A DNA stretch of 64,000 nucleotides, from NCBI RefSeq assembly GCF_900240975.1, contig NZ_LT968776.1, positions 186,001 to 250,000 of the forward strand. Direction: 5' to 3'. The notes beneath the pieces were generated by a model that did not search any database, was not told the origin of the DNA, and saw only the letters and a program-made list of their open reading frames with translations. The DNA is from Mycobacterium sp. 4858 (lineage in GTDB: Bacteria > Actinomycetota > Actinomycetes > Mycobacteriales > Mycobacteriaceae). How positions within the stretch are numbered: the stretch's first letter is position 1; the number at the start of each line of letters is the position of its first letter. This document shows, one piece after another, positions 56,229 to 64,000 of the stretch. The translations under genes were made by a program, and so were the position numbers.

Positions 56229-57445
56229 GCGAGGGCCCCCCGGGCGCGGTCGAGGCTCTGGTCGATCAGTCGGTCGACCGCGCCGAAGTAGGTTGGTGAC
56301 GGCGGCTTCCCCGCCAGCTCGGCGATCGCGTTCTGTTCCCCCGAAACGTCTGCCGCGTCGAGGTTGTCGGACATCCGGTCGGCGTGCACCGTCAGCCCCG
56401 CCAGCAGTTCGCCGCATTGGGATCCGGCGACGAGGCTGCGCCGGGCCAGAGTGCGCAGGGCGTCCCATTCGGCGTGCCAGGCGCCGTCAGGCCGCTCGTC
56501 GTTGGTCAGCGCCGCGGCGGTGTGCAGGGTGGCCGCCAGCTGGGGTGCGGACAGGGCGGCCCGGCGGATGAGGATGGACAGCACCGGGTTCCGCTTGTGC
56601 GGCATGGACGACGAACCCCCACGGTTTGCGGCGCCCGGCTCGCTCAGCTCGCCGATCTCCGGACGGGTCAGGGTGACGACGTCCGAGGCGATCCGGCCCC
56701 AGGAGTCGGTGCAGCCGACGAACGCGTCGGCCGCCGCGGTGACCGGTGTGCGCGTCGTGTGCCACGGCGGCCGGGAAACCAAACCCAAATCCGTTGCGAC
56801 GCTGTGCACCAGGCCGGTGGAGGCCGCGGCTGCGTCGGCGGCGCCGGTGAGCAGCGCCGCCAGCTCGGTGCCGGCGGCCAAGGTGCCGGCCGCCCCGCCG
56901 ATCTGGACGGGGCAGACCACCGCGGCCAACCCCTCGAAGGCATCGACGGCACCGTTCAGCCAGCCGGCCACCTTCGCCCCGAACGTGGTGGGCGCCGCGT
57001 GCTGGGTGAGGGTGCGTGCCACCATGGGCGTCACCCGGTGCAGGGTGGCCAGCTCGGTCAGCGTCGAGATCTGACCCTTCAGTTGTGCGGCCAGCTCCCC
57101 CACGACCTCGCGCACGCCGAGCATCAGGCCGGTGTCCAGCACGTCCTGACTGGTGAGCCCGCGATGGATCCACGGCGCCACGGCCGGCGCGGCGCGCTCC
57201 CGCAGCAGGCCGACGAGGCCGATCACCGGGTTGCCGCCACCCTCGGCGCCAACCGCCAGGGCCTCACAATCGTTGGGCGTCAATAGCATTGGCAGGTCGG
57301 CTCCGGCGCACTCGGGTGGGGCCAGGCCCGCGGCGGACAGGGCGTCCAGCCAGGCGGATTCCACCGCGACCATGGATTCCAGCAGGGCCCGATCCGTCAT
57401 GTGCTCTCCGGCCCGATGGTCTCCGGGCCACAGCAGGTTGGTCAT
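56216..57445 (-). CDS. pcaB: 3-carboxy-cis,cis-muconate cycloisomerase
   Basis: A 409-residue fumarase/aspartase-superfamily enzyme that converts carboxymuconate to carboxymuconolactone in protocatechuate breakdown. The superfamily signature GGSSSMPHKRNPVLS is near residue 275, and GLTSQDVLDTGLML near 105. ATG 57445 overlaps the pcaG stop (ATGA). The following steps (pcaC, pcaD, pcaIJ) are not in the window. Confidence 0.94.
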   Translation of the reverse strand: MTNLLWPGDHRAGEHMTDRALLESMVAVESAWLDALSAAGLAPPECAGADLPMLLTPNDCEALAVGAEGGGNPVIGLVGLLRERAAPAVAPWIHRGLTSQDVLDTGLMLGVREVVGELAAQLKGQISTLTELATLHRVTPMVARTLTQHAAPTTFGAKVAGWLNGAVDAFEGLAAVVCPVQIGGAAGTLAAGTELAALLTGAADAAAASTGLVHSVATDLGLVSRPPWHTTRTPVTAAADAFVGCTDSWGRIASDVVTLTRPEIGELSEPGAANRGGSSSMPHKRNPVLSILIRRAALSAPQLAATLHTAAALTNDERPDGAWHAEWDALRTLARRSLVAGSQCGELLAGLTVHADRMSDNLDAADVSGEQNAIAELAGKPPSPTYFGAVDRLIDQSLDRARGALAQRW

Positions 57446-58005
57446 CGCCGACCGCCCCGGTAGGCCAGGAACACGGTCTCGCCCGGCCCCTGCAGGCGGA
57501 TGTCGAAACGGTAGCCGGGGCACTCGTTTTCGGCGACGCACAGCAGGGTGGCGCGGCGCTCGGCGTCCAGGCCCGCCAGCAGCGGGTCGGCGCCCAGGCC
57601 ACCGTCGGGCAGGTATGCGCGGGTGTACAGGCAGTCCAACAGGCCCCGCGCGAACACGGTGAGGGCGAAGAACGGCGGCCGGGCGGCGTCGGGCGAGCCG
57701 GGCGTCACGGTGGTGAAGCGGTAGGCACCGGCGGCGTCGGTCGCGCACCGACCCCATCCCGTGAACGTGGCGGTATCGCGGCGCAGTGAACCGGGCTGCT
57801 GGATGACGCGCCCCGCGCCGTCGGGCTGCCACAGCTCGACCAGCGCGTCCGGTACACCCTCGCCCGCGCCGTCGTAGACGGTGCCCCGCAGCCGGATGGC
57901 GCGCGGATGGCCCTCGCCCACCAGCGCGCGATCGCCGGGATAGGGCAAGCCGAGGTCGAGGAACGGTCCGACCGTTTGTCCTGGGGTGCAGCAGGATTCA
58001 GCCAT
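57442..58005 (-). CDS. pcaG: Protocatechuate 3,4-dioxygenase alpha subunit
   Basis: A 187-residue non-catalytic subunit of the intradiol ring-cleaving enzyme. It has the intradiol fold (LRGTVYDGAGEGVPDALVELWQPDGAG) but lacks the full set of iron-binding Tyr/His residues, which are in PcaH. Starts MAESCCTPGQTVGPF, as in known PcaG proteins. It overlaps pcaH by 8 bp and pcaB by 4 bp. Confidence 0.94.
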   Translation of the reverse strand: MAESCCTPGQTVGPFLDLGLPYPGDRALVGEGHPRAIRLRGTVYDGAGEGVPDALVELWQPDGAGRVIQQPGSLRRDTATFTGWGRCATDAAGAYRFTTVTPGSPDAARPPFFALTVFARGLLDCLYTRAYLPDGGLGADPLLAGLDAERRATLLCVAENECPGYRFDIRLQGPGETVFLAYRGGRR

Positions 58006-58753
58006 CGTCGTCCTCGACGGGCGTTCTCCGCGCGCCGGCCAGCACGATGTCCCAGCGATACCCGGTCGCGTACTCGGGCTCGGTGAGGTCGTGGTCGTAG
58101 CGGGCGATCAGCCGTCGACGCGCGGCGGGGTCGAGCACCGATTGAAAGATGGGGTCCAGGTCGAACATCGGGTCGCCCGGGAAGTACATCTGGGTGACCA
58201 GGCGCTGGGTGAACGCGGTCCCGAAGACGGAGAAGTGGACGTGCGCGGGACGCCACGCGTTGCGGTGGTTGCGCCACGGGTACGGCCCGGGCTTGATGGT
58301 GACGAAGCGGTACGAGCCGTCCGGCCCCGTCAGGCACCGGCCCGCCCCGGTGAAGTTGGGGTCGAGCGGGGCGGGGTGCTGGTCGCGCTGGTGGCGATAG
58401 CGGCCGCCCGCGTTGGCTTGCCAGACCTCGAGAAGCTGTCCGGCGACCGGTTTGCCCGATCCGTCGAGCACCCGCCCGGCGACGATGATCCGTTCGCCCA
58501 GAGGTTGGCCCGGATGGCCGGCCGTCAGGTCGGCCTCGAGCGGGTCGACGTCGCGGTGGCCGAAGCACGGTGCCCAGCGTTCGATGTCTTCGGGATCGAC
58601 CGCCACCAGCGCGCGGGTGGGATGGCGCAGCACGGTGCCGCGGTAGGGCGGGTAATCGAGCCGGGGCTGCGCTTCGGCCCCCCGGTATTGGGCTGCGATG
58701 GCGGCGATCTCGGCCGTGATGTCAGCCTGAGACGCGACGCACTCGGCGGTCAT
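57998..58753 (-). CDS. pcaH: Protocatechuate 3,4-dioxygenase beta subunit
   Basis: A 251-residue catalytic subunit that opens protocatechuate between its two hydroxyls. The iron ligands are visible: Tyr in AGGRYRHQRDQ, then Tyr and two His in PYPWRNHRNAWRPAHVHFSVFG-type sequence (His pair in PAHVHF). First pca gene, with pcaG and pcaB behind it. The 60-bp gap to the hemerythrin gene leaves a possible larger transcript. Confidence 0.95.
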   Translation of the reverse strand: MTAECVASQADITAEIAAIAAQYRGAEAQPRLDYPPYRGTVLRHPTRALVAVDPEDIERWAPCFGHRDVDPLEADLTAGHPGQPLGERIIVAGRVLDGSGKPVAGQLLEVWQANAGGRYRHQRDQHPAPLDPNFTGAGRCLTGPDGSYRFVTIKPGPYPWRNHRNAWRPAHVHFSVFGTAFTQRLVTQMYFPGDPMFDLDPIFQSVLDPAARRRLIARYDHDLTEPEYATGYRWDIVLAGARRTPVEDDDG

Positions 58754-58813
58754 GAGCCGTGACGCTACTCTCGATGGCCGCGCACGCCGCGCATATCAGC
58801 GGCGCGATCGCCG

Positions 58814-59299
58814 TCAGAGCGAGCGCACCAGCGCCGCCCGCCCCTTGGTGCGCATCTTGTACAGGGCGGACCCGCGGTACTGCTCCATCTTGGCGGCCAT
58901 CTTGTTGCCGAGCTCTTCGAGTTCGGCGTCGGTGATCTTCACCTCGGGGGGCGCCGGAATCATGTCGCGCTCCTCTTCGTCGGCGTGGGCCTCCAGCACC
59001 GTCTTGAAGGAGTTCCATTCGTCCTCATAACCCGGCGCGCTCTGCGGCGTCTTGAGCAGCACGGAAAGCTGGTCGATCACCTGGCGGTGCTCGGCGTGGG
59101 CCACCGCGATCAGTTTGGTGGCGTCCTTGAGGGCCGGGTAGTACAGGTCGTCCTCGATGCGGAAGTGGATGTCGAGTTCGATCAGCATGTCGTCGAAGAG
59201 GGCATGCCGCTCCTCGCTGTTCACCGGCGCCTCGCTGACCTTGCGGCCCAGGCCCTTGATCACGATGTGGTGTTCTTTGAGCACGTCGTAGGCGTTCAT
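58814..59299 (-). CDS. Hemerythrin-like protein (Rv2633c-like)
   Basis: A 161-residue hemerythrin-like protein of the same length as Rv2633c. Metal ligands are in LKEHHIVIKG, DIHFRIEDDLYYPAL, VAHAEHRQVID and LEAHADEEERDMIP. Such four-helix proteins hold a di-iron site; Rv2633c is linked to catalase-like activity and macrophage stress. ATG 59299 overlaps the stop of the Rieske gene, so the two are translated together, suggesting shared redox work. Confidence 0.9.
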   Translation of the reverse strand: MNAYDVLKEHHIVIKGLGRKVSEAPVNSEERHALFDDMLIELDIHFRIEDDLYYPALKDATKLIAVAHAEHRQVIDQLSVLLKTPQSAPGYEDEWNSFKTVLEAHADEEERDMIPAPPEVKITDAELEELGNKMAAKMEQYRGSALYKMRTKGRAALVRSL

Positions 59300-60267
59300 T
59301 TGCCTTCCCCTTCTCCGATTCCCACCGCTGCGCCGAGCCCGGGCTCGGGTTCCGACCGGACCTCGACCATTCCGTCGACCAACCTCGCCTGATAGCACGG
59401 CAGCGGCGCCGCCGCCGGGCCACGCAGCACTTCGCCCGACTCGGCCGCGAACCATGAACCGTGCCAAGGGCATACGAGCCGCCCCCGGTCGATCCAGCCG
59501 TCGGCCATGGGGGCCGCCAGGTGCGGACACAGCTCCCCGAACGCCGCGACCTCCCCCGGCCTGGTCTGGCAGACCACCAGCCCCACCCCGTCGACCTCGA
59601 CACGCACCGGCTTGCCGTTCAGCGAGCTCGCGGGCAGCACGGGCTTCCATTCCGTGGTGCGCAGCCGCGCGCCGGACTGGTCGATGCCGATGCCGGATTC
59701 GAACACCAACGCGCCGCCCAGGTAGCTGCCCGCGACGGTGATGCCGTAACCCAGTGCGGTGAGGGCGATTCCGCGGCCGTGGCGGCCGCGGCGGCGATCC
59801 CACCACGACTGCGCGTAGAGCGCGGTGGCGGCCAGGTTCACCAGACCGTGCACGGCGCCCACCCGGCGGTCGGCCTCATGGGTGTGCTGCCAATCGGTGA
59901 CGCCGGTGACGGCCGAACCGATGCTGGCCAGGATCCCCACGCCGAGCGCGCGGGACGCGAACTTCGAGGCGTCGCGCACCTCGGTGGCGGGTTGGCCCGG
60001 CAGCAGGCTGAGCGCGTCGAGCGCGACGGTGGTACCCAACGCGCCGCTCGTCAGCGACGCCAGCGGCGGGTGCACGGGGTGGCCGAGCCACACTCCGTGC
60101 AACGCGTTGGTGACGGTGTTGCGGGCGCCGCCGAGGCCGTTGAAGGCGAAGCTCAACAAGTGCTCGAACCGATAACTCGGCCGATCCAGCCACTCTTGAC
60201 GCCCGATGGCGGACACCACTCGCGATCCGAGCTTTTGCAATCGACCATCCAGTGACCGAGCGGCCAT
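59296..60267 (-). CDS. DUF2231 membrane protein with Rieske domain
   Basis: A 323-residue protein. The first ~215 residues hold about four membrane helices of the DUF2231 type (NALHGVWLGHPVHPPLASLTSGAL). The rest is a Rieske [2Fe-2S] domain with CPHLAAP and CPWHGSWF as ligands. ATG 60267 has a GAGGAAGG site. It may pass electrons from the membrane to the hemerythrin partner whose start overlaps its stop. Confidence 0.88.
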   Translation of the reverse strand: MAARSLDGRLQKLGSRVVSAIGRQEWLDRPSYRFEHLLSFAFNGLGGARNTVTNALHGVWLGHPVHPPLASLTSGALGTTVALDALSLLPGQPATEVRDASKFASRALGVGILASIGSAVTGVTDWQHTHEADRRVGAVHGLVNLAATALYAQSWWDRRRGRHGRGIALTALGYGITVAGSYLGGALVFESGIGIDQSGARLRTTEWKPVLPASSLNGKPVRVEVDGVGLVVCQTRPGEVAAFGELCPHLAAPMADGWIDRGRLVCPWHGSWFAAESGEVLRGPAAAPLPCYQARLVDGMVEVRSEPEPGLGAAVGIGEGEGK

Positions 60268-60554
60268 GGCACCAGCCCTTCCTCACCTGCGCCGCAAATT
60301 GGTCGCAGCGCACGCAAAATCAAACCCTTTACCCCTTGGTTACCGCGCGCTCACATGGACAGTGGCGCCGACGTGACCACCGTATCCCGGCCTCGTGGCC
60401 ACATGATTGTCAGCAACCTGTGAATTACCACAAAGCCTTCTTGTAGAAAGCTGGCCGAGAATCCTCGCCGGTGAGACACCCGGGAACGCCCGATTGACCG
60501 GGGGCGGGTGAATGCGGGATTCTACTTAGCGGAAGATATCTCTGCACAGCAGAC
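60268..60554. other. Divergent promoter region, Rieske gene / dioxygenase operon
   Basis: 287 bp with AT-richer patches and no convincing gene. It must hold two promoters. No DosR-like box was found. Confidence 0.5.
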
Positions 60555-61943
60555 ATGACAGCGTGGGACGGGGGTGCCGTGGCAGTCCATCGCGCCGCCC
60601 GCGACGGCCTTCTCGACCCCGTTTTCGCCAGCGTCCGCGACGGCATGATCCCCGCGCACATCTACAACGACGCCGAGCTGTTCGCGCTGGAGAAGGAGCG
60701 ACTGTTCGGCCGGGCGTGGACGTTCGTGGCGCACGAGTCCGAGATCCCGCAGGACGGCGACTACGTGGTGCGCCGCGTCCTCGACGATTCCTTCATCATC
60801 ACCCGCGACTCGACCGGGCGATTGCGCGCCTTGTTCAATATGTGCCTGCACCGTGGCATGCAGGTGTGCCGCGCGGAGATGGGCAACGCCACCAACTTCC
60901 GCTGCCCCTACCACGGTTGGACCTACCGCAACGACGGCCGACTCACCGGCCTGCCGTTCCACCGGGAGGCCTACGGCGGCGAGGACGGGTTCGCCAAGGA
61001 TACTCAAACCCTTTTGCCCGCACCGAAATTCGCGAGCTATAACGGTCTGCTGTTCATCAGCATGGACGCGGCAGCCGAACCGCTCGAAGACTTCCTCGGC
61101 GACTTCCGGTTCTATCTGGACTTCTACACCAAGCAGAGCGCCGGCGGCCTCGAGGTGCGGGGGCCGCAGCGCTGGCGCATCAGGGCCAACTGGAAGATCG
61201 GCGCCGAGAACTTCGCCGGCGACATGTACCACACGCCGCACACCCATGCGTCGATCGTCGACATCGGCCTGTTTCGCGAGCCGAAAGCGCAGAAACGCAA
61301 GGACGGCGCGACCTACTGGGCGCACCGGGGCGGCGGCACCACCTACAAGCTGCCGCCGGGCGGTTTCGACGAGCGCATGCGCTACGTCGGCTATCCCGAC
61401 GACATGATCGCCCGGATCAAGGACGTGTGGACGGCGCGACAGCAGCGCTTGGTCGGCGAGGACGGCTTCATGATCTCGGCCGCCACCTGCTTTCCCAATC
61501 TGAGCTTCGTGCACAACTGGCCCAAGGTGCGGGACGGTCAGCACGATGAAACCCTGCCCTTCATCTCGATCCGGCTGTGGCAGCCGATCAGCGAGAACGA
61601 GACCGAGGTCTGCTCGTGGTTCGCGGTGGACTCCGCCGCTCCCCCGCAGTACAAACAGGATTCGTACAAGGCGTATCTGATGTGCTTCGGTTCGACCGGC
61701 ATGTTCGAGCAGGACGACGTGGAGAACTGGGTGTCGCTGACCACCACCGCGGGCGGTGCCATGGCGCGGCGGCTGCTGCTGAACAGCCGGATGGGCCTGC
61801 TGCCCGACGGCAGCCCGGTGGTCGAGCCACTGACCGCCGAGGCATTCCACGGGCCGGGGCGGGCGCAGGTCGGCTACAACGAGCACAACCAGCGCGCGCT
61901 GCTGAGCATGTGGGCCGACTACCTGCAGGGGGTAGGCGCATGA
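60555..61943 (+). CDS. Ring-hydroxylating dioxygenase large subunit
   Basis: A 462-residue Rieske oxygenase alpha subunit that adds both atoms of O2 to an aromatic ring, giving a cis-dihydrodiol. The Rieske cluster has MCLHRGMQVC and CPYHGWTYRNDG. The catalytic iron site is AENFAGDMYHTPHTHAS near residue 215, with a downstream Asp. The ATG at 60555 and a GTG at 60579 are both possible. The substrate cannot be read, but the order alpha, beta, small protein, dehydrogenase is that of an arene-degradation operon. No ferredoxin or reductase is in view. Confidence 0.93.
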   Translation: MTAWDGGAVAVHRAARDGLLDPVFASVRDGMIPAHIYNDAELFALEKERLFGRAWTFVAHESEIPQDGDYVVRRVLDDSFIITRDSTGRLRALFNMCLHRGMQVCRAEMGNATNFRCPYHGWTYRNDGRLTGLPFHREAYGGEDGFAKDTQTLLPAPKFASYNGLLFISMDAAAEPLEDFLGDFRFYLDFYTKQSAGGLEVRGPQRWRIRANWKIGAENFAGDMYHTPHTHASIVDIGLFREPKAQKRKDGATYWAHRGGGTTYKLPPGGFDERMRYVGYPDDMIARIKDVWTARQQRLVGEDGFMISAATCFPNLSFVHNWPKVRDGQHDETLPFISIRLWQPISENETEVCSWFAVDSAAPPQYKQDSYKAYLMCFGSTGMFEQDDVENWVSLTTTAGGAMARRLLLNSRMGLLPDGSPVVEPLTAEAFHGPGRAQVGYNEHNQRALLSMWADYLQGVGA

Positions 61944-62458
61944 GAAAGGCGTTGCCGTTTCATGACATTCGGCATCTGCAGGCCCACCAGTTCCTGGTCG
62001 ACGAGGCCTACCTGCTGGACGCCCAGCGGTACGAGGAGTGGCTGGACACGCTGAGCGACGACGTCCGCTACGTGATGCCGGTGCGGGTGACCACCGCGCG
62101 CGGCGCCGGGTTCGACGCCTCACCGGGAATGGCGCACTTCGACGAGGACAAGTATTCGCTGAGCCAGCGGGTCGCCCGGATGGGTACCGAACACGCCTGG
62201 GCCGAGGATCCGCCGTCGCGGCTGCGGCACTTCGTCAGCAACGTGCGCACCTTCGAAGGCGACGACCCCGCGCACCTGGTGGTCGAATCGGCCGAGCTGC
62301 TGTTCCGCAGCCGGGGTGACGTGAACGAAAGCGCGTTGCTGTCGTGCGGCCGCGAGGACCTGCTGCGCCGGTGTGACGACGGCTGGAAGCTGGCCCGCCG
62401 CAACATTTTTGTCGACGAATCCGTGCTCCGGATGCAGAACCTGGCGGTGTTCCTGTGA
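61940..62458 (+). CDS. Ring-hydroxylating dioxygenase small subunit
   Basis: A 172-residue NTF2-fold beta subunit that stabilises the alpha hexamer. It starts MRKALPFHDIRHLQAHQFLVDEAYLLDAQRYEEWLDTLSDDVRYVMPVRVT with the family acidic/aromatic pattern and ends in NIFVDESVLRMQNLAVFL. ATGA overlap with the alpha stop (61940-61943), so production is coupled in 1:1 ratio. Confidence 0.93.
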   Translation: MRKALPFHDIRHLQAHQFLVDEAYLLDAQRYEEWLDTLSDDVRYVMPVRVTTARGAGFDASPGMAHFDEDKYSLSQRVARMGTEHAWAEDPPSRLRHFVSNVRTFEGDDPAHLVVESAELLFRSRGDVNESALLSCGREDLLRRCDDGWKLARRNIFVDESVLRMQNLAVFL

Positions 62459-62718
62459 GCGAACAACTGCAGCGACTCCTCGACGGGGCGGTCGGCGAGC
62501 CCCTCGTCGTCGCAAACGAATTCACCGAGGTGGTGGTGCGCCGCGTCGACACCCGCAACGGGTCGAGGCTGCTGGTCAGCGCGCCGCGATCGGGGCAGTG
62601 GATCACCCTGGACGCGCTGGAAGTCGAGGCCCTGACCCGGCAGAACAGCCGCACCCTGGCGGCGATGGTCGGCAATCCGCACGCCCCGCTGCTGCCGGAC
62701 GACGAGGACCCGCGATGA
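62455..62718 (+). CDS. Small protein in the dioxygenase operon, unknown
   Basis: An 87-residue soluble protein (SEQLQRLLDGAVGEPLVVANEF) with GTG start overlapping the beta stop (GTGA) and its own stop overlapping the next start. It has no Cys, so it is not a ferredoxin despite sitting where one is often found. It has VVVRRVDTRNGSRLLVSAP and WITLDALEVEAL. It might be an assembly or substrate-handling protein. Not recognised. Confidence 0.75.
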   Translation: MSEQLQRLLDGAVGEPLVVANEFTEVVVRRVDTRNGSRLLVSAPRSGQWITLDALEVEALTRQNSRTLAAMVGNPHAPLLPDDEDPR

Positions 62719-63509
62719 CGGGCTGGCTCGAGGGCAAGCGCGCCCTGGTCGTCGGCGCCGGCTCGGGGATAGGCCGGGCCGTGCTCGACGCGTTCCGCGC
62801 CGAGGGCGCCAAAGTCGCTGCGCTGGAACGCGACCACCAGAAGTGCGAGAGCCTGCGCGCGGAGTCACCCGACGTCCCGGTCGTGGAGGGCGACGCGGTC
62901 ACCCGCGACGCCAACGAACGAGCGATCGACGCCGCGGTGGGCGCCCACGGCGGGCTGGACACGCTGGTTCACTGCGTCGGGATCTTCGACTTCTACCGGG
63001 GCATCGGCGACATCCCCGCCGACGACCTCCCCGGCGCGTTCGACGAGATGTTTCGCACCAACGTGCTGAGCCAACTGCAGTCGGTCAAGGCGGCGCTCCC
63101 CCGGTTGCGATCCGGCACGGGACCCTCGATCATCCTGACCGCGTCCGCCTCGTCCTTCTATCCCGGACGCGGCGGAACCCTGTACGTGGCGTCGAAGTTC
63201 GCCGTCCGCGGCCTGGTGGCCGCCCTGGCCCACGAGCTGGCGCCGCGGATCCGGGTCAACGCGGTGGCGCCGGGCGGCACGCTGGGCACCGACCTGCGCG
63301 GGCTCGCCAGCCTGGGCCTCGAGGGGGTTCGCCTGGACGACTCCCCCAACCGGGCGCAGGAGCTGGCCGCGCGCACGCCGCTGAACGTCGCGCTCACCGG
63401 GGCCGACCACGCCTGGAGTTTCGTGTTCCTGGCCTCCGACCGGGCCCGCGGGATCACCGGCGAAATCGTCCGCCCCGACGGCGGATTCGGGCTGGGCGCG
63501 CCGACATGA
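62715..63509 (+). CDS. cis-Dihydrodiol dehydrogenase (SDR family)
   Basis: A 264-residue short-chain dehydrogenase. The NAD motif is VVGAGSGIGRAVLDAF near residue 12, and the catalytic Ser-Tyr-Lys is in LTASASSF and YVASKFAVRG. By its place after the dioxygenase it should oxidise the cis-dihydrodiol to a catechol. ATG 62715 overlaps the preceding stop; longer starts run through the small gene. Confidence 0.9.
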   Translation: MTGWLEGKRALVVGAGSGIGRAVLDAFRAEGAKVAALERDHQKCESLRAESPDVPVVEGDAVTRDANERAIDAAVGAHGGLDTLVHCVGIFDFYRGIGDIPADDLPGAFDEMFRTNVLSQLQSVKAALPRLRSGTGPSIILTASASSFYPGRGGTLYVASKFAVRGLVAALAHELAPRIRVNAVAPGGTLGTDLRGLASLGLEGVRLDDSPNRAQELAARTPLNVALTGADHAWSFVFLASDRARGITGEIVRPDGGFGLGAPT

Positions 63510-64000
63510 CCTCCCTCGACGAGCAGCGCGCCCTGGTGGCGCAGGGCTGTCGGGTGGCCGCGGCCCGCGGCCTGGTCGACGGTGTCCTCGGCCACCTGAG
63601 CCTGCGGGTCGACGACGAGCGGCTGCTCGTCCGATGCCGCAGCGACACCGACGCCGGCGTGGCGTTCACCCGGCCCAGCGACATCCGGCTGGTCACCTTC
63701 GACGGCGGCGCGGGCGGTGACGGCGAACTCGACGGGTACCGCGTGCCCAACGAACTGCCCATCCACGTCGAGACCATGCTGGCCGATCCGGCGCATCGCG
63801 CCGTCGCGCACCTGCATCCGCCCGCCGTGGTCGCCGCCGACCTGGCCGGAATCGCGCTGCGGCCGATCTACGGCGCCTACGACATTCCGGGCGCGCGGCT
63901 GGCCCGCGGGGGCGTGCCCGTCTACGAGCGCGCCGTGCTCATCCGCACCCGGGCGCTGGCCAGGCAGATGGTGGCGGCCATGGGCGGACGGCAGGTGGTG
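63506..64000 (+). CDS. Class II aldolase/adducin family protein, 5' part
   Basis: The first 165 residues of a class II aldolase-like protein; the gene runs off the window. It starts MTSLDEQRALVAQGCRVAAAR. The segment VAHLHPPAVVAADLAG carries the HxH metal-binding motif, and VDGVLGHLSLRVDD the N-terminal substrate loop. ATG overlaps the dehydrogenase stop. In a ring-degradation operon it could act on a pyruvate-containing intermediate. Confidence 0.85.
   Translation, partial: MTSLDEQRALVAQGCRVAAARGLVDGVLGHLSLRVDDERLLVRCRSDTDAGVAFTRPSDIRLVTFDGGAGGDGELDGYRVPNELPIHVETMLADPAHRAVAHLHPPAVVAADLAGIALRPIYGAYDIPGARLARGGVPVYERAVLIRTRALARQMVAAMGGRQVV

Noticed and set aside
60440-60462. Stretch resembling a recombination-cloning att site (CTTCTTGTAGAAAGCTGG)
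   Set aside because: Only partial similarity with several mismatches, no vector sequence nearby; coincidence is likely.

Overview
The window is high-GC actinobacterial DNA from a slow-growing, non-tuberculosis Mycobacterium, probably close to the M. avium complex; the species is inferred. Evidence is a PE/PPE pair, the phosphatidylinositol-mannoside genes pimA and patA, mycobacterial carboxylic acid reductase, hspX, and a gene order that, from memory, follows M. tuberculosis Rv2588c to Rv2633c with gaps and large insertions.

Layout. 0-18.6 kb is conserved core: yajC (partial), gabT, fadD9/car behind a palindromic operator, three small membrane proteins, ruvCAB, a five-gene membrane cluster (DUF4178-DUF2617-DUF4247-DUF350-SpeE) with a 40-bp tandem duplication at its first gene junction, two unknown genes, then yebC, pdxT, tesB and pdxS. 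18.8-21.3 kb holds a PPE gene followed by a PE gene carrying an esterase domain. 21.3-27.8 kb is one long reverse operon: thrS, a HIT phosphorylase, pgsA, patA, pimA and a Nudix protein. It makes phosphatidylinositol mannosides, and thrS carries an in-frame 54-bp tandem repeat. 27.9-31.6 kb holds scattered metabolic enzymes. 31.7-34.5 kb is a five-gene reverse operon: ferredoxin, Cys-containing regulator, membrane protein, cupin and flavin dioxygenase.

34.5-55.4 kb is the most striking part: about 21 kb of genes matching the hypoxia/dormancy (DosR) regulon, with many 20-bp palindromes of the type GGGAC-N4-GTCCC. It encodes a vitamin B12-dependent ribonucleotide reductase, HspX, three translation/ribosome-silencing proteins (RafH-like, Rv1738-like, Rv2629-like), a site-2 protease with CBS domains, a wax ester/triacylglycerol synthase, acyl-activating enzymes including an ACP-ligase-acyltransferase fusion, a cAMP-binding lysine acetyltransferase of the type that switches off acyl-CoA synthetases, and an unusual phosphatase-ATPase fusion. 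In M. tuberculosis these homologues are spread over several loci; here they form one island. Together they suggest coordinated shutdown of growth: ribosomes parked, dNTPs made without oxygen, carbon moved to storage lipid and acyl activation gated by cAMP.

55.5-64 kb is accessory catabolism: an EthR-like regulator, protocatechuate genes pcaHGB, a hemerythrin with a membrane Rieske protein, and a ring-hydroxylating dioxygenase operon running off the end. No rRNA, tRNA, CRISPR array, insertion sequence or prophage was seen.
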